DNA from: Actinoplanes regularis | Lineage (GTDB): Bacteria > Actinomycetota > Actinomycetes > Mycobacteriales > Micromonosporaceae | Assembly (NCBI RefSeq): GCF_900188005.1 | Contig: NZ_FZNR01000010.1 | Span: forward strand, 186,001 to 250,000 | Reading direction: 5' to 3' | DNA length: 64,000 nucleotides | In this document: piece by piece, positions 1 through 8,790 of the stretch | Layout of the letters: each line of letters opens with the position of its first letter | Numbering within the stretch: position 1 is the first letter of the stretch | Position numbers and translations under genes: made by a program | Notes under the pieces: generated by a model | The model's input: the letters and a program-made list of their open reading frames with translations, nothing else | The model's database searches: none | Told to the model about the DNA's origin: nothing

Positions 1-1
1 C

Positions 2-337
2 ACCGAGGACCAGCAGCGGCCGGTCGGGTTCGTCAGGTCGTTCGCGGAACTGGCCGCGGCCGAGGAGATCACGCCGCGACAGCTGGTCCGGCGGGTGGAG
101 GGCGGGCACCGGCTGGCGGTCGGCACCCCGCGCGAGGTCGCCGACACGATCCTGGACTGGTGGAGCTCCGGGGCGGTGGCCGGCTTCAACATCCACATCC
201 CGGTCCTGCCGGACGGCATCGCCGAGTTCAACCGGCACGTCATCCCGCTGCTCCAGGAATCGGGCGCCTTCCCCGCCGCATACGACGGCTCGACCCTCCG
301 GGAACGCCTGAAGCTGCCCGACCCGCGCAACCGGTGA
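2..337 (+). CDS. NtaA/SnaA/DszA-type flavin monooxygenase, C-terminal part
   Basis: The reading frame is open from the window edge, so only about the last 111 residues are visible. They match the C-terminal end of the NtaA/SnaA/DszA branch of luciferase-like FMNH2-dependent monooxygenases: a G-T-P-x-E/R-x-V-A-D segment, then a GFN strand and a C-terminal LRERLKLP motif. The complete paralogue at 17153-18361 ends the same way (GTPEQIADD, then GFNVMPD, then LRAHLGL). Family members oxidise sulfones, EDTA-like chelators or similar compounds. It faces the TauD-like gene tail to tail and is followed directly by a strong hairpin. Confidence 0.8.
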   Translation, partial: TEDQQRPVGFVRSFAELAAAEEITPRQLVRRVEGGHRLAVGTPREVADTILDWWSSGAVAGFNIHIPVLPDGIAEFNRHVIPLLQESGAFPAAYDGSTLRERLKLPDPRNR

Positions 338-342
338 CCCGG

Positions 343-385
343 CACGACGCGGCGCCCCGGCCACCGGCCGGGGCGCCGCGTCGTG
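343..385. terminator. Bidirectional hairpin terminator
   Basis: A perfect 20-bp stem (343-362 pairing with 366-385) with a 3-nt loop starts 5 bases after the stop of the rightward monooxygenase gene and 14 bases from the stop of the leftward dioxygenase gene. Its position between convergent genes suggests it terminates both. There is no clear T-tract, as is usual in actinomycetes. Confidence 0.8.
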
Positions 386-398
386 TTCAGTGACGTCG

Positions 399-1328
399 TC
401 AGATCCCGTGGAAGGGCTCGCCCGAGACCAGTTCGGACTCGCGGCCGTCAACACCCTTCGGGATGTCGCCCTCCAGGGTGACCCGGTAGAGGACCCGGTC
501 GTGGCCCAGATGCCCGGCGTCGGAGATCGCCAGGTGGGCGGTCGCCCGGTTGTCCCAGAACGCGACGCTGCCCGCGGCCCAGCGGAAGCGCACCGTGTAC
601 TCGGTACGGGTCGCCTCCTCCCAGAGCAGCTTCAGGATCCGCTCGCTCTGCGACGGGGTGAAGCCCCGGATCTCCCGCGCCCCACGGGTGAAGCCCGGGC
701 TGACGAAGAGCGCCCGCTCGCCGGTGACCGGATGCACCCGGACCGCCGGATGCCAGGCGACCAGGTTCGCCTCACGGACCTTCCGCTCACGCTGGCTGCC
801 CGAGGTGGCCCTGGTACTGAACCGGTGCTTGATGTCCAGCCTGTCGGCGAGGTCGCGCAGCTCCGCCGGCAGGTTCTCGTACGCGGCGACCAGGTTCGTC
901 CAGGCAGTGTCACCACCGTAGGGCGGCAGGATGTCGGAGCGCAGGATCGACGCGGCCGGCGGGTTGACCAGTGCGGTCACATCGGTGTGCCAGGAGCTGT
1001 CGTAGGAGGTGCGTTTGCGGCCGAGGTTCTCCTCGTAGCGGCGACTGTCGATGGGAAGGATCTCCGGGAAGCCCTCCGGCGGGTTCTCCTCGTGCGGATG
1101 AGCGGGCGTGACCTTGCCGAACCGGCGGGCGAACGCGACCTGCTCGGCGTGACCGATCTGCTGATCCCGGAAGAACACCACCTTGTAGGTGTGCAGCGCG
1201 GTACGGATCTCCTCGATCACATCGTGGTGCAGCTCCTCCCGCAGGTCGACGCCGCCGATCTCGGCGCCGATGTAACCGGCGAGCGGGGTGACGTCGAGGG
1301 TCACCGTGGGTTGGCTGATGGTGGTCAT
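399..1328 (-). CDS. TauD/TfdA-family 2-oxoglutarate dioxygenase
   Basis: This 309-residue protein is an Fe(II)/2-oxoglutarate-dependent dioxygenase of the TauD family, which hydroxylates the carbon next to sulfur in taurine, alkylsulfonates or sulfate esters and so releases sulfite or sulfate. The metal triad is visible as H114-x-D116 (in SSWHTDVT) and H265 (in RATAHLA), with Arg 278/282 placed to bind the 2-oxoglutarate carboxylate. Its ATG overlaps the TGA of the upstream acyl-CoA dehydrogenase-like gene by 4 bp, so it is the last gene of the leftward sulfur operon. The sulfur role is inferred from family and context; the exact substrate is not readable. Confidence 0.88.
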   Translation of the reverse strand: MTTISQPTVTLDVTPLAGYIGAEIGGVDLREELHHDVIEEIRTALHTYKVVFFRDQQIGHAEQVAFARRFGKVTPAHPHEENPPEGFPEILPIDSRRYEENLGRKRTSYDSSWHTDVTALVNPPAASILRSDILPPYGGDTAWTNLVAAYENLPAELRDLADRLDIKHRFSTRATSGSQRERKVREANLVAWHPAVRVHPVTGERALFVSPGFTRGAREIRGFTPSQSERILKLLWEEATRTEYTVRFRWAAGSVAFWDNRATAHLAISDAGHLGHDRVLYRVTLEGDIPKGVDGRESELVSGEPFHGI

Positions 1329-2572
1329 GAGGACAGCTCCTCTGCGAGAAGGCTCGGCGCGACGCCGACGGACGGGAAGGAGACCGGAAGGACGCCGGTG
1401 AGCAGGTGCTCACCGATCTGCCGCTCCCGGTAGATGGCCGGGTTGTGGGAGGAGAGGACACGGGCGTTGCGCCAGTGCCGGTCGAGGCGCAGGTTCTCCT
1501 CGACCGCGGACGCCCCGCCCACCTCGAAGATCTCGGTGGTGGCGTGCAGGACCTGGTCGATGACGACCGACTGGGCGCGCAGGACACCCAGTTCGGCCCG
1601 CTGTTCCAGCTCACGCACCTGTTCCTCGGCCGCGGGCGTGGGGTCGGCCTTGACGGCCCAGCGGGCGTTCTTGGCCGTGTCCAGGTCGTCGGCGACCGCC
1701 AGAACGATCTGCCGGGTGGTGTGCGCGATCGCGTCGACCCGGCCCAGCACCTGCTGGACCAGCGGATCCTCGGCCGGCAGGTCGGCGCTGCCGTGGCCGT
1801 AGGAGCGGCGGCGCCGGCGGACGAACTCGGCGGCCTCGTCGACCGCGCGGCGGGCGATGCCGGCCAGGGTGGCCAGGTGCACCAGCTGCACGATCGAGGT
1901 CGTTCCGGCGTGCCGCCGGACCTGCGGGATGACGTGGGCCGGGTCGACCTCGACGTCGGTGAGGACCGTCGTGCCGCTGCCGCTGAGCCGCTGCCCGAAC
2001 CCGGTGTAGTCGTCGAGCAGTTCCAGGCCGGGGGCGTCGCGCGGGACCAGGGCGGTGATCCGGTCGCCCTCCCCGCGCTGGACCGCGACCGAGATCCAGT
2101 CGGCGTACAGGCTGCCGGTGCTGTAGTACTTCGTGCCGTTGAGCAGCAGCCGGCCGCCGGCCTCGCGCAACGTGGTGTTGGTGCGGCCACGCACGTTGCC
2201 GGACCGCTCGCTGGTGGCGTTGCCGATCACCGCGCCCTCGCCGATCCGGCCGAGCCAGAGCCGGCCGCGGGCGGTGTCACGCTCCTCCCAGCGGTCCTCG
2301 GTGAAGCGGAAGTGCACCCGGAACGCCTGCACCAGATTGGACTCGGCCGCGCCGAGCTCGACGAGCAGCTCGAACAGCTGGCGCAGGCTGGCGCCGGACC
2401 CGCCGAACTCCTCCGGCACGCGCAGCGCACCCAGGCCGAGCGCGGCCAGCTCGCGGGCCTCCGCCAGGGGCAGGCGACGGGTCGCCTCCCGCTCCCGGGC
2501 CCCGGCGGCGATCCGATCGAGAAGCGGCCGGAAACGGGTGAGCAGGTCGGTCGGGACCGCTGTTGTCGTCAC
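1325..2572 (-). CDS. DszC/SfnB-like flavin monooxygenase (acyl-CoA dehydrogenase fold)
   Basis: About 415 residues with the acyl-CoA dehydrogenase fold: an N-terminal helical part, a LNGTKYYSTGSLYADW segment typical of the DszC/SfnB subgroup, the GTTVLTDV strand, and a C-terminal RHWRNARVLSSHNP motif. This subgroup uses reduced flavin and oxygen to attack organosulfur compounds rather than dehydrogenating acyl-CoA. I placed the start at the GTG at 2572, 10 bases after the upstream stop, because AAGGGGGA precedes it; an in-frame ATG at 2623 lies inside the upstream gene. It is one of four paralogues in the island. Confidence 0.85.
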   Translation of the reverse strand: MTTTAVPTDLLTRFRPLLDRIAAGAREREATRRLPLAEARELAALGLGALRVPEEFGGSGASLRQLFELLVELGAAESNLVQAFRVHFRFTEDRWEERDTARGRLWLGRIGEGAVIGNATSERSGNVRGRTNTTLREAGGRLLLNGTKYYSTGSLYADWISVAVQRGEGDRITALVPRDAPGLELLDDYTGFGQRLSGSGTTVLTDVEVDPAHVIPQVRRHAGTTSIVQLVHLATLAGIARRAVDEAAEFVRRRRRSYGHGSADLPAEDPLVQQVLGRVDAIAHTTRQIVLAVADDLDTAKNARWAVKADPTPAAEEQVRELEQRAELGVLRAQSVVIDQVLHATTEIFEVGGASAVEENLRLDRHWRNARVLSSHNPAIYRERQIGEHLLTGVLPVSFPSVGVAPSLLAEELSS

Positions 2573-2582
2573 GACATCCCCC

Positions 2583-3746
2583 TTAGAAGTAGCCGACGGC
2601 CGGCAGCGACGCGCTGTTGACAACGACGTCGCCGACCGCGCGTGCCTTGAAGACCGTCGGGTTGTGGCTGAACAGGGTGCGCAGGTTGCGCCAGTGCCGG
2701 TCGAGGTGCTGCGCGGAGCGGGTGGCAGAGGCGCCGAGCGCGCCGAAGGCCACGCCGGCGGCGCGCAGCGCGATCTCCTCGACGCCGATCTTCACCTGCG
2801 AGGCCCGCAGGGAGGCGTCGTCGCTCTCGAGGGTTTCGGCTGCGGTGAGAACGGCGGCTTCCACGACGTACGCCGCGGCCGACAGCTCCCCGACGATCTG
2901 CAGGATCTGCGGGTCGTGCCGGGACTCGTCGTGGTTGCCCCACGAGTAGGAGCGGGAACGGGTGCGGATCAGTTCGGCGGTGTCGGCGGTCAGCTCGCGC
3001 AGGATGCCCGCGGCGATCGCGTACAACAGCAGTTGTGCCTGGGCGCCGCTGCGTGACTGCGGGCCGGGGAACGGCAAGGACACCACCTCGGACGGGTGCA
3101 CCAGCACGTTGTCGAGGACGGTGGTGCCGCTACCGGTGTGCCGCTGGCCGATGCCGTCCCAGTCGTCCTCGTGGCGTACACCCTCGCGGTCGGCGGGAAT
3201 CAGCACGCTGACCCGCTCGCCGTCGCCGTCGCTGGCGACCAGGCGCAGATAGTCGCTGTACTGCGCGCCGGTGCTGTAGAACTTGCGGCCGTTGAGCCGG
3301 AACGCCGGTCCGTCCGGGACCAGGGTGGTGTCGAAGGTGTAGACGCCGGCGCGGTTGCCCAGTTCGGCCGCGGCGCCGCCGAACAGTCTGCCGTCGAGGA
3401 CCTGGGCGAGCCAGGGCCGGTCGGCGTAGGCGCCCGGGTCGCGCAGCAATTCCTCGACGAAGCCGTAGTGCAGGCGCAGGATGTGCGGCACGTCCGGGTC
3501 GGCCTCGGCGAGCCGGATGAACAGGGCGAACGACTCCCGCCGGGTGTAGCCGGCGCCGCCGTCGGCGAGCGGGACGCGGACCGCGCCGAGCCGGTGCCGG
3601 CGGACCAGGTCGAGGGCGAGCAGCGGTTGTTCGCCGGGTGCCTCGGCGCGTCGGCGACGGGCGTCGGCGGCGATCTCGGCGAGCACGCCGGCGAGTTCGG
3701 CGGAGTCGAGCGCGGGTGGACGGGCCGTGCTGGTGGTGACGGTCAT
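2583..3746 (-). CDS. DszC/SfnB-like flavin monooxygenase (acyl-CoA dehydrogenase fold)
   Basis: The 387-residue protein shares the LNGRKFYSTGAQYSDYL and GSGTTVLDNVLV segments and the C-terminal LDRHWRNLRTLFSHNP motif with its downstream neighbour, so it is a divergent paralogue of the same flavin-dependent group. GAGGAG stands 7 bases before the ATG. A 163-bp gap separates it from the gene upstream, so a promoter may lie there, but I see no clear -35/-10 pair. Substrate unknown; an organosulfur role is inferred from context. Confidence 0.83.
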   Translation of the reverse strand: MTVTTSTARPPALDSAELAGVLAEIAADARRRRAEAPGEQPLLALDLVRRHRLGAVRVPLADGGAGYTRRESFALFIRLAEADPDVPHILRLHYGFVEELLRDPGAYADRPWLAQVLDGRLFGGAAAELGNRAGVYTFDTTLVPDGPAFRLNGRKFYSTGAQYSDYLRLVASDGDGERVSVLIPADREGVRHEDDWDGIGQRHTGSGTTVLDNVLVHPSEVVSLPFPGPQSRSGAQAQLLLYAIAAGILRELTADTAELIRTRSRSYSWGNHDESRHDPQILQIVGELSAAAYVVEAAVLTAAETLESDDASLRASQVKIGVEEIALRAAGVAFGALGASATRSAQHLDRHWRNLRTLFSHNPTVFKARAVGDVVVNSASLPAVGYF

Positions 3747-3909
3747 GGACGGCTCCTCAGTTGATCCCCAGATGCAGGCCGGTCATGTCGCGGGCCGTCG
3801 GCGGGTGTCGGCGATGTCGTGATTCATTGCCTCGTCCGATCCTCGAGTGACTGTCTTCAGCTTGGTGACGCCCGGGCGGGCGATCAACGCGGTGCGACTA
3901 CGAGGTTCG
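3747..3909 (-). other. Intergenic gap inside the leftward sulfur operon
   Basis: This 163-bp gap is the only sizeable break in an otherwise tightly packed run of leftward genes. Read leftward, the last dozen codons before the next gene form a short frame that ends in GLHLGIN and a stop just before the ribosome site. This resembles the tail of a lost gene, but it is too short to assign. No convincing promoter was seen. Confidence 0.4.
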
Positions 3910-5004
3910 TTAAGCGGAAGTTGGCCGGGTGTAGGTCGCGAAGTGGGCGGCGCGGACCACCGGCGCCAGGCCCCGGACCTGGAAGAAGACGGCGGCCCGG
4001 GCCCGGACCTGGGCGATGTCGCCGTCGAGCAGGCCGGCGCCGCCGCGGGCCACGACGCCCGCGGTGGTGGCGCGGACCGCGATCTCGTCGAGCACGGCGC
4101 GCCAGTGCGGGTCGGGCAGCGGCGTGGCGACCGCGTGTTCGAGTTCGGCGGAGAGCGCCAGCAGGGATGGCTCGTCAGGGTAACGGCGCAGGGCGTCGTC
4201 GAGGGCGGCGCGGGCCAGGCCGTACGGGCCGGGCGGCGCGACCACGGGGACGCCGGCCGGGTCGGTGCCGGGGTCGATCTGCTGGGCGCGCCGGACGTCG
4301 AGGCTGATCCGGCCGTCGCGCGCCTTCCAGTCGGCGACCGGGATCACCTCGGAGACGTACGCGTCGGGCAGCAGGTAGCCGTCGAGGGTGAGCTCGGCGG
4401 TGCGCGAGCCGTAGACCGCGGTCAGCGGCAGCACCCGGCCACTGATCTTCGCGTCGTGCAGGTCGGCGAGGCCGAAGACGTACTCCGCACGGGCCTCGTC
4501 GACGGCGCCCAGCCAGAGCACGTCGGTCAGGCCCCAGCCGGAGTGCCAGCCGATCACGCCGTCGATCCGGTAGCCGCCGGGCACCCGGGTGGCGACCGTG
4601 CCGCGCCGTTGCGGCCAGGAGCGGACGTGCCCCATCCCGGCCCCGCCGTACAGCTTGCCCGCCGCCAGCTTCGGCAGCAGGGCCAGGGTCTGCGGGCTGC
4701 CGGCCTGGATGGCCGGCCCGACCGGGGCGCCGTGCTGGGTGACGATCGTCGCCGTGGACGGATCGACACCGAACAGCAGATCGTCGGCGGCGGCCTTGAC
4801 CTGCGGTGGAACGGACAGGCCGCCGTACTGTTCGGGCACGAACCAGCGGTGGTAACCGACCGCGCGCAGGGCCTCCAGATGCGAGCGCGGCACCTCGGTG
4901 CGGTCGACCCGCGCCGCGGCCGGGGCGAGCACCTCCGCGACCACTTCGGCGAACTCCCGGTACGCCGGGTGTGAGCGCGGGTTGGCGGGCGTGGCGACAG
5001 TCAT
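3910..5004 (-). CDS. Acyl-CoA dehydrogenase-fold flavoprotein, divergent
   Basis: This 364-residue protein begins MTVATPANP with AAGGAGG in front of it, and its ATG sits 2 bases after the stop of the upstream lipoprotein gene. The N-terminal part (YREFAEVVAEVLAP, then GYHRWFVPEQYGG) fits the acyl-CoA dehydrogenase helical domain, and residues around 150-230 form the beta domain. It lacks the YSTG segment seen in the DszC-like paralogues, so it is a distinct subgroup. It may oxidise or desaturate an intermediate of organosulfur breakdown. A longer in-frame ORF reaching 5538 overlaps the lipoprotein gene and is not credible. Confidence 0.75.
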   Translation of the reverse strand: MTVATPANPRSHPAYREFAEVVAEVLAPAAARVDRTEVPRSHLEALRAVGYHRWFVPEQYGGLSVPPQVKAAADDLLFGVDPSTATIVTQHGAPVGPAIQAGSPQTLALLPKLAAGKLYGGAGMGHVRSWPQRRGTVATRVPGGYRIDGVIGWHSGWGLTDVLWLGAVDEARAEYVFGLADLHDAKISGRVLPLTAVYGSRTAELTLDGYLLPDAYVSEVIPVADWKARDGRISLDVRRAQQIDPGTDPAGVPVVAPPGPYGLARAALDDALRRYPDEPSLLALSAELEHAVATPLPDPHWRAVLDEIAVRATTAGVVARGGAGLLDGDIAQVRARAAVFFQVRGLAPVVRAAHFATYTRPTSA

Positions 5005-5006
5005 GG

Positions 5007-5867
5007 TCAACCTCCTTGCGACGTGGTGCCGGTCGAAGACGCCGGGTTCAGGTGCTTCGCCAGGTCGGGGCTCTCCAGGGCGTGGGCCAGTTCGAGCACC
5101 CGCGGGTCGCCGGCCAGTCGCGGCGGAGCGACCAGCACGGAGGACCAGGGGCTCTGCGGGCCCGGCTCGACGGCGAGGGCGTCCGAGGCCGGGTGCAGTC
5201 CGAGCGTGGTGGCCTGCCGCGGGGTGAGCACGATCGCGTCGTACTGCTGGTAGACCTCGCGCAGGTGCGCGTCGGAGTACGAGCCCAGCAGCGTGAGGTG
5301 CCGCAGCGACTCCTTCACGTTCGCCTCGCTGATCGTGAGGTCGGCCGGGGTGGCGCCGCCGAACGGGCGGTCGAGTTTCACCAGGCCGGCGCTCTGCAGC
5401 AGGTAGAGGCCGCGGGCGAAGCCCTCGGTGGCGCCGGGCAGGACCACCTTGGAGCCGTGCGGCAGGCTCCTGCCGTGCACCTCGTCCTCGACGACGCCCG
5501 CGTTGACCCAGGAGCTCGTCGCCTTCAGGTCCGTCCATCTCAACGAGTAGAGGCCGTACGGGACGAGGTTGGCCTTCGCGACGACGCTGAGCGCGGGGGA
5601 AGCGGCCGGGCCCTCCTGATAGAAGCCGAGGTCGGCGTCACCGGCCTGGATCCTCCGGTCCGCGTCGCCCGGCGCGTCCGCGAGCTGGATCCTGGCGGTC
5701 TTCGGGAGCAGGTGGTCGACGGTGTACTGCAGAGCCTCGCGATAGTCGCCCGGCCCCACGTACACCAGCAGCGTGCTCTCGTCGGTCCGCTGGTAGGTGA
5801 CATCGGGGCGCGACCCACAACCGGCGAGCACGGCGAGTGCCAGGAGCCCGGCGAGTACCTTCTTCAT
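5007..5867 (-). CDS. NlpA/MetQ-type substrate-binding lipoprotein
   Basis: A 286-residue lipoprotein with a short signal peptide and a lipobox LAGC whose Cys is residue 17. The body resembles the NlpA/MetQ class of periplasmic-type binding proteins: a DADLGFYQ strand, followed by segments ordering residues around VVLPGATEGFARGLYLL. Relatives bind methionine or other small sulfur compounds for ABC import. No dedicated permease or ATPase is adjacent, so it may feed the SsuBC-like transporter upstream in the same operon. It would be anchored to the outer face of the membrane. Confidence 0.72.
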   Translation of the reverse strand: MKKVLAGLLALAVLAGCGSRPDVTYQRTDESTLLVYVGPGDYREALQYTVDHLLPKTARIQLADAPGDADRRIQAGDADLGFYQEGPAASPALSVVAKANLVPYGLYSLRWTDLKATSSWVNAGVVEDEVHGRSLPHGSKVVLPGATEGFARGLYLLQSAGLVKLDRPFGGATPADLTISEANVKESLRHLTLLGSYSDAHLREVYQQYDAIVLTPRQATTLGLHPASDALAVEPGPQSPWSSVLVAPPRLAGDPRVLELAHALESPDLAKHLNPASSTGTTSQGG

Positions 5868-5881
5868 GACGGTTCACATCC

Positions 5882-7336
5882 CTAGCGGACGTCGTAACGG
5901 AACGAGGCGACCCGGGGGCCCGCCGGGGTGCCGAACGTGATGGTCACCTGCCAGTTCCCGGCGACCGGCACGACCAGATCGCGGCTGCTCCACCGGACGC
6001 CCGTGCCGGTGGTCTCGGTGCCGCCGAAGCGGACCGGCAGGCGGGCGACGTTCGCCTCCCGCGACGACAGGTCCACCGAGAGCGGGGCGTCACCGGCCGC
6101 CTCGACGATCAGCCGCTGCGGGCCGCGGCGGGTGGACGGGATGGTGACGGCGAGGGCCGAGCCGGGGCCGAAGTCGACAGTGGTTCGTACCGGCGGGTCG
6201 TAATCGGCCGTGGCCGGGGCGACCGACGACAGCACGCCGGTGGCGCCGAAGACGGCCGTGGCCAGCAGCAATTCGGCCCCCACGAACCGGCCGAGGCGGC
6301 GGTAGGCGACCGCTGCCGTGGCCAGGACCAGCGCCACCAGACCGATTTTGACGATCAGCACCCGGCCGTACGTCGTGCTCAGCAGTGCGTCGGGCGCCGG
6401 GATGCGCAGCAGCCCCAGCCCGGCCCCGGTGCCGACCACCACCGCCGCGTGGATCAGCGCATAGCGGTGCCAGGCCGCGATCGGGACGTCGCGGCGCAGC
6501 TCGACCGCGATCACCACCACCCCACCCAGCCAGGCGAGGACGGCGTAGACGTGCAGGGTGGTCAGCGCGAGCGGCAACGGGAAAAGCCCCGGGTCGGCGC
6601 CGTGCCCGCCGTACGTCACGGCCAGCACCGTGGGCACCGCCGCGAGCCACCGGCCGGGGAGTCTGAGCTGGACGGCCACGGCCACCACGGCGGCGAGCGA
6701 GGCGATCCCGAAGCCGCTGGTGAACACCGTCCAGCCGGTCTCTGCGAAGACCAGCCCGAGCCGGGCCGTGAGACCGGCGACGAGCAGGGCGCTCCCGCAC
6801 CGGACGGTGACCCGCCAGCGGCGCCGTTCCCGCAGGTGGGGCCAGAGCCGGGCGGTGGTCAGCAGCACCCCCGCGGACAGCACGGCGCCGGTGTGGACGA
6901 GCAGTCTGGCGACGTACCCCGGAAGGCCGTCGGTCTCGGCCTCCGGAGCGGTGAGCAGACCCTCGGCCGCGCCCACGGTGAACGCCGCCGACACCGAGAC
7001 CACGTGCGTGTCCACCGACAGCAGGCGTGCGGTGGCCAGGAAGGAGCCGTCCGGCAGGGCGGTGGCGAGCCGCACCGTCACCACGGTGCGGTCCGCGTTC
7101 AGCGCGACTGCCCGGACCCCGTACCGCTTGCCTTCCCCGTCGATGACCTGGGGCGAGCCCGGCACCACCGACACCGCCTCGTTGAGCGTGAAGGCCACGT
7201 CGGCCGGCCCCTGATCGAGGTGGCCGCCCTCGGCCGGCGTGGTCGCGACCAGGGAGGCGTGGGCCGATGCGGGCGCCGGCCAGGACAGCAGAACCAGCAC
7301 CGCCAGTACGATCACCGCGCCGATCCGCCGTCCCAC
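5882..7336 (-). CDS. CopC-CopD fusion copper protein
   Basis: The 484-residue protein has a signal peptide ending ASA, so the mature N-terminus is His-Ala-Ser, a typical CopC copper ligand. A CopC beta-sandwich follows (residues about 25-120, with a second His in VDTHVVS). Residues about 145-390 hold eight or so membrane segments of CopD type, and the C-terminal 90 residues form an extracellular beta domain of the YtkA kind. CopC-CopD fusions move copper across the membrane. It follows the YcnI gene by 3 bases. Its presence inside a sulfonate operon is unusual. Confidence 0.87.
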   Translation of the reverse strand: MGRRIGAVIVLAVLVLLSWPAPASAHASLVATTPAEGGHLDQGPADVAFTLNEAVSVVPGSPQVIDGEGKRYGVRAVALNADRTVVTVRLATALPDGSFLATARLLSVDTHVVSVSAAFTVGAAEGLLTAPEAETDGLPGYVARLLVHTGAVLSAGVLLTTARLWPHLRERRRWRVTVRCGSALLVAGLTARLGLVFAETGWTVFTSGFGIASLAAVVAVAVQLRLPGRWLAAVPTVLAVTYGGHGADPGLFPLPLALTTLHVYAVLAWLGGVVVIAVELRRDVPIAAWHRYALIHAAVVVGTGAGLGLLRIPAPDALLSTTYGRVLIVKIGLVALVLATAAVAYRRLGRFVGAELLLATAVFGATGVLSSVAPATADYDPPVRTTVDFGPGSALAVTIPSTRRGPQRLIVEAAGDAPLSVDLSSREANVARLPVRFGGTETTGTGVRWSSRDLVVPVAGNWQVTITFGTPAGPRVASFRYDVR

Positions 7337-7339
7337 GTG

Positions 7340-7954
7340 CTACCTCGCCCGGCGCAGCGTCGCGGAGACCGAGAGGACCAGCGCGAGCCCGATCAGGATC
7401 CACTGGGTGATCTGGGACCCGCTCCGTTCCGGTTCCGGCTCCGCCACCGGCGCGTCGCCGTGATGGCCCGCCGGGGCCTCGCCGAGCACCACGATCGGTG
7501 CCGGGTGCTCCGGCTCGGAGGCGTCCAGGGCGACCTCGTCCCAGGCCACCGCCGAGCCGTCGCTGTACTGCTGGGTCGCCGGCAGCGGGACCGCGCTCCG
7601 GTCCTGCGGCCACGGGCCGCCGGAGAAGGCGAAGACGCCGAACTCCGCCGGCCCGAGACCCGCGCCGGACGCGCGCCAGACGATCCTTGTGACCCTTCCC
7701 TCCGCGGTCTCCACCTTGGCCGTCCAGCCGGCGATCGGCAGCACCTTCGCCGAGGTCAGCGTCACGTCGCCGGGGATGGTCACGGTCAGCCCGACCGTCG
7801 AGGCCGTCTCGCTCTCGGTCGGCACGCTCAGCCGGACCGTGCCGTAGCCACCCCTGCCCGGCGCGTCGCCCCCGTCCACCCGCACGTGTGCCCGTGCCGG
7901 CGCCGCGATGAGCAGAACAGCGGCCGCCGACACCGTTGCCGCGATGAGCTTCAT
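7340..7954 (-). CDS. YcnI-like DUF1775 copper-binding membrane-anchored protein
   Basis: The 204-residue protein starts at the ATG that overlaps the SsuC-type stop by 4 bp (ATGA). A signal peptide ends ARA, leaving His as the first mature residue, as in YcnI copper proteins. The DUF1775 domain follows (VGLTVTIPGDV, then GWTAKVE, then EFGVFAF), then an acidic linker and a C-terminal membrane anchor (ITQWILIGLALVLSV). YcnI and CopCD genes are normally paired, as here. The pairing supports copper handling at the cell surface. Confidence 0.85.
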   Translation of the reverse strand: MKLIAATVSAAAVLLIAAPARAHVRVDGGDAPGRGGYGTVRLSVPTESETASTVGLTVTIPGDVTLTSAKVLPIAGWTAKVETAEGRVTRIVWRASGAGLGPAEFGVFAFSGGPWPQDRSAVPLPATQQYSDGSAVAWDEVALDASEPEHPAPIVVLGEAPAGHHGDAPVAEPEPERSGSQITQWILIGLALVLSVSATLRRAR

Positions 7955-8790
7955 CGGGTGGTCAGCCCCCTCTGCCACCGGGTGAGGTACCGCTCCGCGC
8001 CCGCCATCAGCGCGTTGACGAGGACCCCGAGCAGGCCGAGGGTCAGGATGCCGGCGTAGATCTGCGGGGTCTGCATCCGGTAGCTGGCGTTGTTGATGTA
8101 GATGCCCAGGCCCTGCGCGCCGCCGACGAGCTCGGCCGCGACCAGGGCGGTGAAGGCGTTGGCCGCGGCCAGCCGGATGCCCGGGAAGAACGACGGCAGC
8201 GCCGCGGGCAGCACCACCTGGGTGAAGATGTAGAGCCGCCCGGCGCCGAGGGTCCGGGCCGAGTTGATCAGGATGCGCTCCACCCCGCCGACCGCGCCGA
8301 CCGCGTTGATGAAGATCGGCCAGAAGCAGGCCCAGACCACGATGGCGATCTTCGACTCCTCGTCGATGCCGAGGAAGGCCACGAAGACCGGCAGCAGGGC
8401 GAGCAGCGACAGGTTGCGGAAGAAGAGCAGCACCGGCTCGGCGAACTTGCCGAACGCCGGGATGGACCCGACCAGGATGCCGAGCACGATCCCGGCGACC
8501 AGGGCGAGCGAGAACCCGATCACCGCCCGCTGGATGCTCGGTCCGGCGTCGGCCGGGATGGAGCCGTCCGCGAGGCCGCTGAGGAACGCCTTGACGGTGT
8601 CCTGCGGGGTGGCGAGGTAGAGCGAGTCGATCAGGCCGCGGTTGATCACCAGCCACCAGAGCGCCAGGAAGCCGAGCAGGCCGGCGGCGCCGTACAGGTA
8701 TCTGTCGTATTTGACGAGGAACGCGTTCGGGCGCTTGGGCCGCCTGATGGCGACCTCGGCGGGGACCGCCTCAGTCGTCGCCGTTGCCAA
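7951..8790 (-). CDS. ssuC: SsuC/TauC-type ABC transporter permease
   Basis: A 279-residue inner-membrane permease with six predicted helices and the EAA-type loop (INSARTLGAGRLYIFTQVVLPAALPS, here split over about residues 165-190) that docks the ATPase. The sequence is of the sulfonate/nitrate/taurine permease class. Its start overlaps the end of the ATPase gene by 20 bp and its stop overlaps the YcnI start. The symbol is given by family and context; other organosulfur or small-molecule substrates are possible. Confidence 0.85.
   Translation of the reverse strand: MATATTEAVPAEVAIRRPKRPNAFLVKYDRYLYGAAGLLGFLALWWLVINRGLIDSLYLATPQDTVKAFLSGLADGSIPADAGPSIQRAVIGFSLALVAGIVLGILVGSIPAFGKFAEPVLLFFRNLSLLALLPVFVAFLGIDEESKIAIVVWACFWPIFINAVGAVGGVERILINSARTLGAGRLYIFTQVVLPAALPSFFPGIRLAAANAFTALVAAELVGGAQGLGIYINNASYRMQTPQIYAGILTLGLLGVLVNALMAGAERYLTRWQRGLTTR

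Noticed and set aside
390..1433. Long rightward ORF opposite the TauD-like gene.
   Set aside because: It is antisense to a gene with clear metal ligands; long antisense frames are expected at this GC content.
5005..5538. N-terminal extension of the acyl-CoA dehydrogenase-like protein to 5538.
   Set aside because: It overlaps the lipoprotein gene in full and is low-complexity; the ATG at 5004 has a strong ribosome site.
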